DNA of 64,000 nucleotides. Source: an uncultured Alphaproteobacteria bacterium. GTDB taxonomy: Bacteria; Pseudomonadota; Alphaproteobacteria; Rs-D84. The notes under the pieces were generated by a model. The model had not been told where the DNA came from. It did no database searches and saw only the letters and a list, made by a program, of their open reading frames with translations. The translations under genes and the position numbers were made by a program. The stretch covers positions 25,270 through 89,269 of the forward strand of contig CALXXV010000006.1 in the NCBI GenBank assembly GCA_944392775.1. Direction: 5' to 3'. This document shows, piece after piece, positions 35,247-43,959 of this stretch; position 1 is the stretch's first letter, and every line of letters begins with the position of its first letter.

Positions 35247-37226
35247 ATGACAGAAAAAAACACACATTCTTATGATGCATCTGATATTCAAGTACTAGAA
35301 GGTCTAGAACCTGTTCGTTTACGTCCTGGTATGTACATTGGTGGGACAGACGAAAAAGCATGGCATCATCTTCCAGTTGAAATAATGGATAATTCAATTG
35401 ACGAAGCAGTTGCAGGCTTTGCAAAGAAAATTATTGTTACCTTAATTGATGCTAAAACTATCGAAATTACAGATGACGGTCGTGGTATTCCTGTAGACGA
35501 ACATCCTAAATATCCGGGTAAATCTGCTCTGGAAGTTATTTTAACGACCTTACATTCTGGTGGTAAATTTAATAACAATGTATATAAAACAAGTGGTGGC
35601 TTACATGGTGTCGGAAGTTCTGTTGTGAACGCATTGACATCAGAAATGATAGTTACAATATCACGTGACGGTTATGAATGGAAACAGACTTTTTCACGTG
35701 GCAAACCAACCAGTAAAATGATTCGCGGTGAACCGACAAAAAACCACGGAACAAAAATCAGATTTACCATTGATGATGAAATTTTTGGCGAAAGCGCGGT
35801 ATTCAAACCCATAAAAATTTATAGAATGGCACGTGCCAAGTCATTTTTGTCGAAAGGTGTCCGTATTGAATGGCACTGTAACCCAAGTCTTCTAACAGAA
35901 GATATGAACATACCTGCAGACACGACATTTTATTATCCGAATGGGGTTGCAGACTTTTTAGAAGAAAAAACCAAGGACAAGCCGCGTATTCTTCCTAAAA
36001 TATTTAGTGGTTGCGTTGATTTTCCTGATGATGTAGGACGCATAGAATGGGCATTAACATTTTTAACAGATGAAAATGGCGCTGCATCTGACGATGGGTT
36101 CTTTTCATCTTATTGTAACACAATTGCAACAATAGACGGTGGGACACATGAAACAGGTTTTAAATCAGCCATAACCAAAGGAATAAAAGCATACGGAGAA
36201 AAAGTAAACAATAAAGCAGCAACATCTATAATCGGGGACGACGTATTTGACTCTGTTGCAGCGATAGTATCTATATTTTACAAAACGCCACAATTTTTAG
36301 GTCAAACCAAAGAAAAGTTATCTAATCCGGAAATTGCAAGATATACAGAAAATGCCCTACGTGATCCATGGGATATATTTTTAGCTTCAGATCCCAAAAC
36401 GGCAAACGCTTTACTTGATTTTGTTATAAATCTTGCAAACGCCAGAATTAAAACCAAGCAAGTAAAAGATATTGCAAGGAAAACCCCGACTAAACGTATA
36501 AGAATGCCTGCTAAACTTGCCGATTGTTCTAAACACGGTGTCGAAGGTACGGAATTATTTATTGTAGAAGGTGAATCTGCTGGTGGCACTGCGAAACAAG
36601 CACGTGACCGTGCAACCCAAGCAATTATGCCACTACGTGGTAAAGTATTAAACGTAATATCAAATTCAGATGAACGATTTGGCGCTAATAAAGAATTAAA
36701 TGAATTGATTGATATAATTGGTGCAGGAACAGCAAAAGATTGGGATGAAAGTAAATTAAGATATGAAAAAATAATTGTAATGACAGATGCTGATGTTGAC
36801 GGCAGTCATATTGCATCGTTACTAATGGCATTTTTCTATCAGCACATGCCACAATTAATTTATGGCGGTCATTTATATTTGTCTTGTCCACCATTATATA
36901 AATTGACATGTGGTACAGAATCTATTTATGTTGATACAGATGAAGAACTAGAAGAACTAAAAAATAATAAATATAAAAATAAAAAAATAGAAATATCACG
37001 TTTCAAAGGACTTGGTGAAATGATGCCGAATCAGTTAAAAGAAACGACAATGTCACCCAAGACACGTCGTTTGATTCGTGTTGATCTGCCACCACGAACG
37101 GACGAAGGTGCAGAAGATACTGAAAAGACTCGTACAATTGTATCTGAATTGATGGGCAAGAAACCAGAATTCAGATTTAAGTTCATAACAGAACACGCCC
37201 AGTTTGTGAAAGATTTATTTGTATAA
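35247..37226 (+). CDS. parE: DNA topoisomerase IV subunit B
   Basis: This 659-residue protein has a GHKL ATPase domain (VEIMDNSIDEAVAG, ITDDGRGIPVD, TSGGLHGVGSSVVNAL) and a TOPRIM domain (FIVEGESAGGTAKQARDR, VMTDADVDGSHIASL). The end is RFKFITEHAQFVKDLFV. It has ParE rather than GyrB length and lacks the GyrB insertion. With ParC it decatenates chromosomes; parC is not here. Confidence 0.93.
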   Translation: MTEKNTHSYDASDIQVLEGLEPVRLRPGMYIGGTDEKAWHHLPVEIMDNSIDEAVAGFAKKIIVTLIDAKTIEITDDGRGIPVDEHPKYPGKSALEVILTTLHSGGKFNNNVYKTSGGLHGVGSSVVNALTSEMIVTISRDGYEWKQTFSRGKPTSKMIRGEPTKNHGTKIRFTIDDEIFGESAVFKPIKIYRMARAKSFLSKGVRIEWHCNPSLLTEDMNIPADTTFYYPNGVADFLEEKTKDKPRILPKIFSGCVDFPDDVGRIEWALTFLTDENGAASDDGFFSSYCNTIATIDGGTHETGFKSAITKGIKAYGEKVNNKAATSIIGDDVFDSVAAIVSIFYKTPQFLGQTKEKLSNPEIARYTENALRDPWDIFLASDPKTANALLDFVINLANARIKTKQVKDIARKTPTKRIRMPAKLADCSKHGVEGTELFIVEGESAGGTAKQARDRATQAIMPLRGKVLNVISNSDERFGANKELNELIDIIGAGTAKDWDESKLRYEKIIVMTDADVDGSHIASLLMAFFYQHMPQLIYGGHLYLSCPPLYKLTCGTESIYVDTDEELEELKNNKYKNKKIEISRFKGLGEMMPNQLKETTMSPKTRRLIRVDLPPRTDEGAEDTEKTRTIVSELMGKKPEFRFKFITEHAQFVKDLFV

Positions 37227-37336
37227 TAAAAATTTTTTTAAACATAATTCGCAAAATTTCTATTACACAAACATATAATAGAATTTATTCCGTCTGTACA
37301 AAACAATAAAAACATGGCAAAATCCTTACCCCAAAA

Positions 37337-37354
37337 TTTGATATATTTGATATA
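37337..37354. repeat. Tandem 9-bp repeat upstream of the unknown 143-residue gene
   Basis: TTTGATATA occurs twice in tandem (37337-37345, 37346-37354), just upstream of GAGGAAAG and the ATG at 37377. It may be part of the promoter. Confidence 0.55.
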
Positions 37355-37376
37355 AATTAATAGAGGAAAGAAAAAT

Positions 37377-37808
37377 ATGAAACCAACAAAAAAAAGAAAA
37401 AACACATACGTAATTCAACAAAATGTTTTTGGAGGATATTCTGTATTTGAATTATGCCAAAGCACCCCACTTGCAGTTGTAGAAATAAATGGCAAAAGCC
37501 TAGAGCAAAAGACAGGATGGTTAAACAGCCTAGATTTTCCAAATCCTGGGGCTATTGATATGATAAAATCATTTAAGGTTCTGGAACCGGTAATGGGAAA
37601 GAAATTAGCCAGCACAATAGTTGAATATTTGGACAAAGAAACAGGTGAACCAGTAGCAATGTTGTTTCCTACAAATGATATTATGTATCGCGAAGATTTA
37701 CCGGATTTTTTAAATCGTTTAAACCACATGTCAAGGAAAGACTTACATTATCAGATGATGAAACGGGCAAGATATTTAAACCTTTTACAAAAAAATAAAC
37801 AAAAATAA
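37377..37808 (+). CDS. Unknown soluble protein
   Basis: This 143-residue protein was not recognised. It has no signal peptide or membrane segment, and both ends are basic (KPTKKRKNTY at the start, KRARYLNLLQKNKQK at the end). The middle contains NPGAIDMIKSFKVLEPVMGK and LPDFLNRLNHMSRKDLH. It has a clear ribosome-binding site and its own terminator, so it is probably a real single gene. Confidence 0.6.
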   Translation: MKPTKKRKNTYVIQQNVFGGYSVFELCQSTPLAVVEINGKSLEQKTGWLNSLDFPNPGAIDMIKSFKVLEPVMGKKLASTIVEYLDKETGEPVAMLFPTNDIMYREDLPDFLNRLNHMSRKDLHYQMMKRARYLNLLQKNKQK

Positions 37809-37838
37809 AAAATACCGGTAAAACCGGTATTTTTGTTT
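37808..37838. terminator. Terminator after the unknown 143-residue gene
   Basis: ATACCGGT-aaa-ACCGGTAT with flanking A- and T-runs. It can also end the convergent minus-strand gene. Confidence 0.85.
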
Positions 37839-37850
37839 TCCTCATCTAGT

Positions 37851-39215
37851 TTAATGGATACCGACTTGGAACTGGTCACCCCACCCTGCTACGACTTGAC
37901 CGCCGACAGTGCATTGGATATCTTCAAAGCCATTTTCTACCTGATTCTTTTTTACTACGCTACTAGTTATCAAACCACCGGCAGTACCTAAAACAACCCC
38001 TGCTACAGAATCAGAAATCAAACGAGCTGTATTAAACTTTCCTTCTTCCGTTTTCCAATTACTTTTTTCAAAGCCAGAAGAAATTTTATCTAATTCTGCA
38101 ACAGCAGAACTTATTTTTGTTTTAGATTCATTGTTTGCAATTCTTTCTGCATCTAATTTTTGTATTTCATTAATAATATTTTGCAGTTCTTCAAACATTG
38201 CATTAAAAGTAGTACCATTTTTTTGATCACCTTCACAATAATCCAGTATACTAATTATCAAAGCAACGATTTTTTCATTTGAAGCATAAGTATTTTGCCA
38301 TACTTTAACCTTAGCAATTTTTGTTGCATCACACTCGTATTGATCTTGCGTTACATTTACAACATCCTCACATTGTGAAGTAGCAGGATTAAATTTTTGG
38401 TCAGGATTTTGCTGACATTTACATACCCCATTTTCCCATTTTGCAAGAGATGCAGGGACATAACAGCAAGCCTCACATTCAGATTTCTGACTGCCAGTCA
38501 ACCCACCGCATCTTTGTTGTACACAAGATAACTTTGGTTGTTCTGCAATAATTTCTTCTTTATTTTCTATTTGTTTACTTTCTTCGTTAACTACTTCTAC
38601 ACAGGTTTTGCCGTTCCATTCACGTTCTTTACCATCAGAAGACTTTACACAACTACATTTATCTTGGAACCATACCGTTCCTTCTCCTTTTAAACAAGCT
38701 AATTTTTCTGGATTTATATAACAGAACCATCTATTTCTACCATTATTTTCAGACCTTTGATATACAGGCTTATTAAAAGTGTCATTCATATCAACAGCTA
38801 AATTTTCCAATGCGGGAGTTCGTTTCAAATCTTCATAAAAATTATCTTCACATTCTATGAAAGAAAAAGCTTCCCATTTATCACCAAAGTATGCCGTACA
38901 CCAATAAAGCGTCTCTGGTTTATTTTGCTGTTCATCCCATGCATGACCACTAGGTGCAAGTATAGCCGTATTGTGCTTACACCCTTGTTCTTCGTCACAT
39001 TCCCACATCAAATTATCTAACGGGAAACTTCTTTCTCCATTATTTTCTCTTTCAACAGCATTTAAATAATCAGATGTACTCTGATATACGAATTCGTCAT
39101 CTCCTGGGGCCTGAATACCTTGAAAAGAAATCTGCCTTTCTCCACACATCGCCAAACAAAAATCTGGAATCATACCTAACATAAAAAAGATAGGAAACAA
39201 TAAAAACTTTTTCAT
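37851..39215 (-). CDS. Large Cys-rich secreted protein with a glycine-zipper-like segment
   Basis: This 454-residue protein was not recognised. A signal peptide (FPIFFMLGMIPDFCLA) is followed by a Cys-rich region with about 20 Cys, including QQRCGGLTGSQKSECEACC then CKCQQNPDQKFNPATSQCED, which looks disulfide-rich. A helical region follows (about 300-370). Near the C-terminus is a Gly/Ala hydrophobic patch DSVAGVVLGTAGGLITSS and a final CTVGGQVVAGWGDQFQVG. It is probably envelope-located or exported. A smaller protein at 42.0-42.9 kb has a similar Gly-rich hydrophobic patch. Confidence 0.65.
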   Translation of the reverse strand: MKKFLLFPIFFMLGMIPDFCLAMCGERQISFQGIQAPGDDEFVYQSTSDYLNAVERENNGERSFPLDNLMWECDEEQGCKHNTAILAPSGHAWDEQQNKPETLYWCTAYFGDKWEAFSFIECEDNFYEDLKRTPALENLAVDMNDTFNKPVYQRSENNGRNRWFCYINPEKLACLKGEGTVWFQDKCSCVKSSDGKEREWNGKTCVEVVNEESKQIENKEEIIAEQPKLSCVQQRCGGLTGSQKSECEACCYVPASLAKWENGVCKCQQNPDQKFNPATSQCEDVVNVTQDQYECDATKIAKVKVWQNTYASNEKIVALIISILDYCEGDQKNGTTFNAMFEELQNIINEIQKLDAERIANNESKTKISSAVAELDKISSGFEKSNWKTEEGKFNTARLISDSVAGVVLGTAGGLITSSVVKKNQVENGFEDIQCTVGGQVVAGWGDQFQVGIH

Positions 39216-39329
39216 TTCTCCCCCATTTGGCTGATGTCAGTCTTTTAATTAAGCAAAATTGCCTACACCATTTTTCTTTATTTTATCATATTTCGCGGGG
39301 ACTGCCAATAACTAAATATTTAAATCAGC

Positions 39330-40613
39330 TTATCTGCATTCTTCTATCATTTGATTTATCTGTGCAGCCAAGACCAAATCTGTTTGTTTCATTTTTTCAA
39401 CTTGTGATATCGCATACAAAACTGTTGCATGATCACGATCACCACACACGCGACCAATTTCTGTCAAAGACATATTTGTTGCAACTTTTAATACAGCCAT
39501 CATCATCTGACGTGCTAATACAACACCACGGCTACGCCCCTTACCGCATACTGCATCATATGCTACACCCAACTTTTCACACATAGATTTTACCATTGCA
39601 ATTGGCGTTTTAGCTTTCTGCAAAGTATCAGCCAATAAACGTTGTGCAATTTCTAATGTTACTTTTTCGCCCATCAATTCAGAATAAGCTTTTATTTTTG
39701 TTGCGACACCAGACAACAAATGACCATCTCCTGCAATGCGCATAGATAAAGACAATGCAACATCTTCTGCAACACCTGCACGTGTTAACATTACGCGTTT
39801 TACATTTGCGGTTGGCGCAACAACATCTGCAACCAAACCAGAAGCGAATAAAGACTGCATACGACGATCAAATCCGGATAAATTACTTGGTGCCACATTC
39901 GCCGTTAAAACAACATTTTTTCCTGCCGCACGCAAATCTACAATCAATTGCATAAATTCTTCACATGTTGCACGTTTACCAGCCAAAGTTTGAACATCAT
40001 CTAAAATAAATGTATCACAATTACGGCAGAAGTCTTTAAAAGCAAAAATTGATTTATCGTGCAAACTACGTGTAAATTCTGCAACGAACTGCCCACCAGA
40101 CATTTTAATTGTGCGGCCATTTGCACTTGCTTCAATGCAATCTGCCAGCAAAGATTTCCCGCATCCTGCTGGTCCATAAATAAACAGCGGAGAAAAAGAA
40201 ACCTGACCCGCTGCTATTTTTTTACATGCAGATAATACAAACGCATTTTCTTCACAAGATATAAAAGCATCAAAAACATTTTTATCTGCTTCTACAACAG
40301 TTTGCGCAACTGGTGCATATACCTGAACATTATTATCATTTGCAACTGGTCCAGAACAAATATTTGCACCACGAACAGATATTTTTAAATTCAATCCGAA
40401 ATCAGCTGCAACAGCCGATAAAACATTTTTGTGAACACTACCGATAAAATCAGCAGAGAACTGATTTTGTGCAACCAAAACTAAAGTATCACCACAAATA
40501 TCAAATTGTAAAGGAGCAATCCAAGAAGAATAATTTGCGACATCCATTTTTGCGGCTATGGCCCCCTTGATTTGTTCCAAGTCAGTCATCATTTTTTTCG
40601 CCGCTACCTGCAT
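39330..40613 (-). CDS. dnaA: Chromosomal replication initiator DnaA
   Basis: The ATG at 40613 (AAAGGAG nine bases before) gives about 427 residues. Domain I (about 5-80), a short linker and an AAA+ domain follow, with Walker A YGPAGCGKSLLAD and Walker B FILDDVQTL. Domain IV carries the DnaA signature VCGDRDHATVLYAISQVEK, where GDRDH replaces the common GGRDH. DnaA unwinds the origin. An in-frame start 81 bases further up adds a hydrophobic leader not found in DnaA. Confidence 0.93.
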   Translation of the reverse strand: MQVAAKKMMTDLEQIKGAIAAKMDVANYSSWIAPLQFDICGDTLVLVAQNQFSADFIGSVHKNVLSAVAADFGLNLKISVRGANICSGPVANDNNVQVYAPVAQTVVEADKNVFDAFISCEENAFVLSACKKIAAGQVSFSPLFIYGPAGCGKSLLADCIEASANGRTIKMSGGQFVAEFTRSLHDKSIFAFKDFCRNCDTFILDDVQTLAGKRATCEEFMQLIVDLRAAGKNVVLTANVAPSNLSGFDRRMQSLFASGLVADVVAPTANVKRVMLTRAGVAEDVALSLSMRIAGDGHLLSGVATKIKAYSELMGEKVTLEIAQRLLADTLQKAKTPIAMVKSMCEKLGVAYDAVCGKGRSRGVVLARQMMMAVLKVATNMSLTEIGRVCGDRDHATVLYAISQVEKMKQTDLVLAAQINQMIEECR

Positions 40614-40934
40614 GTCGTTTCTCCTTTCCTTCCTTAAAAGAGTTTCCTGCCCGCGCAAGAGTATAAAAAACACCTGCACATAAATGCTAAACATTATTTT
40701 ATCTTAAACAGATTTAATAATGATTCAGTTTTTATGTTTACCTACTTTAATACTCTCTCGCTTTGGTGATTGAGTGTTTCCTCAATCGTTTTGGATACGT
40801 CTGTAAAGTTATAAGATAAATTAAACTTTGCAACTAATTGTTAAACGATTTTTTAAGATTTATTTTTTGACAACGATTCGTTTTTTTACTAGTTTTCTGC
40901 GCATTGTATATACACTGTATATACATATATTTTT
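40614..40934. other. 321-bp noncoding region between dnaA and dprA with palindromes
   Basis: No gene was found. The stretch holds a 7-bp hairpin GATTGAG-tgtttc-CTCAATC (40768-40787), AT-rich runs, and two copies of the 10-bp palindrome TGTATATACA (40905-40914 and 40916-40925), which start 11 bases apart. I saw no TTATCCACA-like DnaA box, so I do not call an origin. Confidence 0.6.
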
Positions 40935-41957
40935 TCATATTCTGATGTAACCTGCGTCAACTTTTTTTATTAAACCTTGTAATTCTAAGATCACTAAATC
41001 AGATTTAATTTCCGAAATATTTTTTTTGACAATGTCTGCCAATACAGATTCGGAAACTGGAATAGTTCCTATTGCATCTAACAAAGAATTTTCTTTTAAA
41101 TTTTTTTCTAATTTTTTTTCTTCGTTTTTATATTTTTCTTTTTTCATAAAAAAGTCTTCTATACCCGAGCATAATTTTGCAGCACCAGACTTTATCAAGA
41201 AATTCGGCCCGGCAGCTCTTGGATCAGAAGGATGCGAAGGAATCGCATAAATTTCTTTACCATACTCAATAGCGAATCGCGCAGTTGTCATGCTACCAGA
41301 TTTCAGATCAGCTTCGCCAAGTATTAATTTGTCACAAATTCCCGCAACCCATTTATTACGCTGAACAAAATTTGTTGCGACGGGGACAAAACCAACAGGC
41401 ATTTCACTGATTACAGCCCCTCTTTCAACTATTTCCCAATATAACGATTCGTTTTCTAGTGGCCATATATAATCAACCCCACCAGCAACAATCGCAATGG
41501 TTTGCGAATTTCCAGAAGAATGTAAAGCACCATAATGAGCCGCCGAATCGGTACCTATAGCCATACCGGAAGCAACGGCATATCCATTTTGTGCAAAAGC
41601 TGCCGCTAAATTTTTAGAAAAATTTATTCCTGCAACAGTTGCATGACGCGTACCAACAATACTTACAATCGATTTTCTTAAAGTATTTATATTTCCACGC
41701 ACAGATATAACAGGCGGATGATTTTTTACTTCTTTCAAAGAACAAGGATAATCATCCTCGTCATCACATACATAATATATGTTATGTTTTTTAGCCGCCT
41801 CAAGCTCACGCAAAACCGATTCCTTAACAACATCATTATTTATCAAAGATTGTGCCGCAGCTTCTAAGCCACCGAATCGTTTTATTAAATCATTATACTT
41901 AGCCGGTCCAATTCCGGGGGTACGAAGAATTAATAATCTATTGAATAAGTCCGACAT
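40935..41957 (-). CDS. dprA: DNA processing protein DprA
   Basis: This 340-residue protein has an N-terminal helix-hairpin-helix (TPGIGPAKYNDLIKRF) and a Rossmann core (SIVGTRHATVAGINFSKNLA, YAVASGMAIGTDSAAHYGAL, NFVQRNKWVAGICDKLILGE). GSMTTARFAIEYGKEIYAIP is also in the core, and a C-terminal winged helix closes the protein. DprA loads RecA on incoming single-stranded DNA in natural transformation. It is followed by dnaA on the same strand across the noncoding stretch. Confidence 0.95.
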   Translation of the reverse strand: MSDLFNRLLILRTPGIGPAKYNDLIKRFGGLEAAAQSLINNDVVKESVLRELEAAKKHNIYYVCDDEDDYPCSLKEVKNHPPVISVRGNINTLRKSIVSIVGTRHATVAGINFSKNLAAAFAQNGYAVASGMAIGTDSAAHYGALHSSGNSQTIAIVAGGVDYIWPLENESLYWEIVERGAVISEMPVGFVPVATNFVQRNKWVAGICDKLILGEADLKSGSMTTARFAIEYGKEIYAIPSHPSDPRAAGPNFLIKSGAAKLCSGIEDFFMKKEKYKNEEKKLEKNLKENSLLDAIGTIPVSESVLADIVKKNISEIKSDLVILELQGLIKKVDAGYIRI

Positions 41958-42017
41958 ATCATTACTATAAAAATATAAAGATAATAATAAAAGTAATATT
42001 TATATAATAAATTTACT

Positions 42018-42052
42018 AAATAATTAAAGTCCTTTTACATAGGACTTTAATT
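42018..42052 (-). terminator. Terminator at the end of the 42.0-42.9 kb secreted-protein gene
   Basis: AATTAAAGTCCT paired with AGGACTTTAATT overlaps the stop codon and is followed by an AT-rich run on the minus strand. Confidence 0.65.
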
Positions 42053-42874
42053 ATTTGCATTCAACAAATATTCATAATTATACTTGCTACATTCTTCGGG
42101 TACCTCCCCGCCGGATTTTTGAAGCTTTGCACACTCTTCTTTTACTATCTTTAATTGAGCAATAAATTTATCAAAATCTGGGTCTTTATCATTTTTTAAA
42201 ACCAATAACTGGGACAACAAAACTTCATCATTTGATAAATTTTCATTATTTTGCCCTTCTACTTTTCCTCCGATCAAAGAATTTCCAAACAGTTCCATCG
42301 CGCCTACACCGATTGCTGCACCGCCAACGGCAGCACCGACGCTACCCCAAACACGTGCATTTTTTCTGGCATCTAAAATTCTTTGTCGAACCGTATCTTC
42401 ATTTGCCCATTCACCACAAGTTATTATTCTGCCCATCTCAAAATAACGAGCGGGAATATCCGACAAACTTATCTTTGAATCATTAGACTTTAATTCCACC
42501 CTTACAAAACAAACATTATTATCTGGTTCTATTACATCCTCTATCATAGACATATAATTATTGCTATCGCTATATCTAGACGCCCACACAAAGGTATTAC
42601 CTAGCCCCACATTATTATTTACACACGCTTCTTTTTCTTTATCTCTGTTATTTTCAATTGGTTCGGAAGGCTTTTCTTCAAGATCTATTTTATTTATTGT
42701 AGGCTGCGAATTAGATGCAGACATTGCCTCTAATTGATTAGTAGAAGCAGTTGCACGTGGCGCACTCATTACCATTTGAGAAGTAACAGATCTTCGCGCC
42801 TGCGAACTTGAAGAAGCCGCAAAGGCGGGCAAAGCTACAAAAAAAGCCATAAAAATCGGTAACGATCTGAACAT
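42047..42874 (-). CDS. Unknown secreted protein with a Gly/Ala hydrophobic patch
   Basis: This 275-residue protein was not recognised. A signal peptide (IFMAFFVALPAFAA) is followed by a Ser/Arg/Thr-rich linker, a soluble middle with three Cys and a Gly/Ala hydrophobic patch (VWGSVGAAVGGAAIGVGAME), then an acidic helical tail. It lies between plsY and dprA, which are close neighbours in many alphaproteobacteria, and may be a lineage-specific insertion. A similar patch is seen in the 454-residue protein at 37.9 kb. Confidence 0.62.
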   Translation of the reverse strand: MFRSLPIFMAFFVALPAFAASSSSQARRSVTSQMVMSAPRATASTNQLEAMSASNSQPTINKIDLEEKPSEPIENNRDKEKEACVNNNVGLGNTFVWASRYSDSNNYMSMIEDVIEPDNNVCFVRVELKSNDSKISLSDIPARYFEMGRIITCGEWANEDTVRQRILDARKNARVWGSVGAAVGGAAIGVGAMELFGNSLIGGKVEGQNNENLSNDEVLLSQLLVLKNDKDPDFDKFIAQLKIVKEECAKLQKSGGEVPEECSKYNYEYLLNANN

Positions 42875-42936
42875 TTTCTACATTTCTCTTTATTATTTTA
42901 TATTATATCATAAAAATGATATAAAATAAAGACCTT

Positions 42937-42972
42937 AAAAAATAATCTGCTAAAAAAGCAGATTATTTTTTC
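42937..42972 (-). terminator. Terminator overlapping the plsY end
   Basis: TAATCTGC-taaaaaa-GCAGATTA with T-run on both strands. Confidence 0.75.
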
Positions 42973-43550
42973 CATTTCCATTCAATTTTACTTTCTGTTC
43001 CATTGAACAAACGTTTTATATTTTCACGATGTCTCCATAAACATAACAAAGCAATTGCCAAGAACGGTAAACCTATTTGCCACCCCATAAAGAATCCTAA
43101 TACAAACATTACACAGAAAGCGACAACCGCACCAAGTGAAGAATAACCAGAAGACAGAGCAACAATTAACCATTCTATACCACAAATAATAAAAGAAACT
43201 GGACTTACTGCTAAAAGAACACCAAACAAAGAAGAAATCCCTTTTCCACCATGAAAATTCAACCAAACAGGATAACAATGTCCAACGATAGCAACAAATC
43301 CGCACCAAGCGCCAAAGATTTCACCCCCTATTGCAACCCCTACAAACACAGCAGCAATTGCTTTTAGCATATCTAAAATCCACGTAATCGCCGCCATTCT
43401 AAGCCCGCCAACACGCATAACATTAGTTGCACCGATATTACCACTACCAACCTTACGTAAATCACCTTTCCCCATAAAACGAGTTAACAACAACCCCATT
43501 GGTACAGACCCTAAAAAATAAGCAATAACAATTCCTATTACATACATCAT
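42963..43550 (-). CDS. plsY: Glycerol-3-phosphate acyltransferase PlsY
   Basis: This 195-residue protein has about five membrane segments. The PlsY motifs are SVPMGLLLTRFMGKGDLRKVG then SGNIGATNVMR, and NFHGGKGISSLFGVLL. It uses acyl-phosphate to make lysophosphatidic acid, the substrate of plsC at 19.4 kb. The start has two adjacent ATGs. Confidence 0.94.
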   Translation of the reverse strand: MMYVIGIVIAYFLGSVPMGLLLTRFMGKGDLRKVGSGNIGATNVMRVGGLRMAAITWILDMLKAIAAVFVGVAIGGEIFGAWCGFVAIVGHCYPVWLNFHGGKGISSLFGVLLAVSPVSFIICGIEWLIVALSSGYSSLGAVVAFCVMFVLGFFMGWQIGLPFLAIALLCLWRHRENIKRLFNGTESKIEWKWKK

Positions 43551-43623
43551 TTTATTTTTCCTTGATTTTATGTTTGTTTTTTATAAAATAGCAGAAAACG
43601 TGATTAAATAAAAGGAAAATAAA

Positions 43624-43884
43624 GTGGCAAATCACAAATCATCTGAAAAAAGAATTTTAGTAACGATAAAAAAGAATGCTATAAATACAGCGCGTCGTAG
43701 TGCGGTAAAAACAGCAACAAAAAAGGCTTTGGCCGCAATTGAAACGGGCGACAAAACAGCAGCAATTAGCGCAAGTCGTGCAGCAGAAAGTAAAATTATG
43801 AAATCGGCTGGAAAAATTATGCCGAAAAAACGCGCTGCTAGAAAGATATCTCGCTTAACAAAAAAAGTTGCTAAAATAGCATAA
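43624..43884 (+). CDS. rpsT: 30S ribosomal protein S20
   Basis: This 86-residue basic protein starts from GTG with AAAGGAAAATAAA upstream. ANHKSSEKRILVTIKKNAIN and the RAAESKIMKSAGKIMPKKRA segment are typical S20. It binds 16S rRNA in the 30S body. It is divergent from plsY. Confidence 0.96.
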   Translation: MANHKSSEKRILVTIKKNAINTARRSAVKTATKKALAAIETGDKTAAISASRAAESKIMKSAGKIMPKKRAARKISRLTKKVAKIA

Positions 43885-43903
43885 CTTTCAATCATAAAAA
43901 TTT

Positions 43904-43931
43904 TAAAAAGCCCTTAAAACAAGGGCTTTTT
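43904..43931. terminator. Terminator after rpsT
   Basis: AAAAGCCCTT-aaaac-AAGGGCTTTT between convergent genes. Confidence 0.85.
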
Positions 43932-43959
43932 ATACTACCATATTTATAGTTACAATTTT

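Noticed and set aside
40614..40934. Chromosomal origin of replication
   Set aside because: The region has AT-rich DNA and dnaA beside it, but I saw no cluster of TTATCCACA-like boxes, and dnaN is far away. The evidence is not enough.
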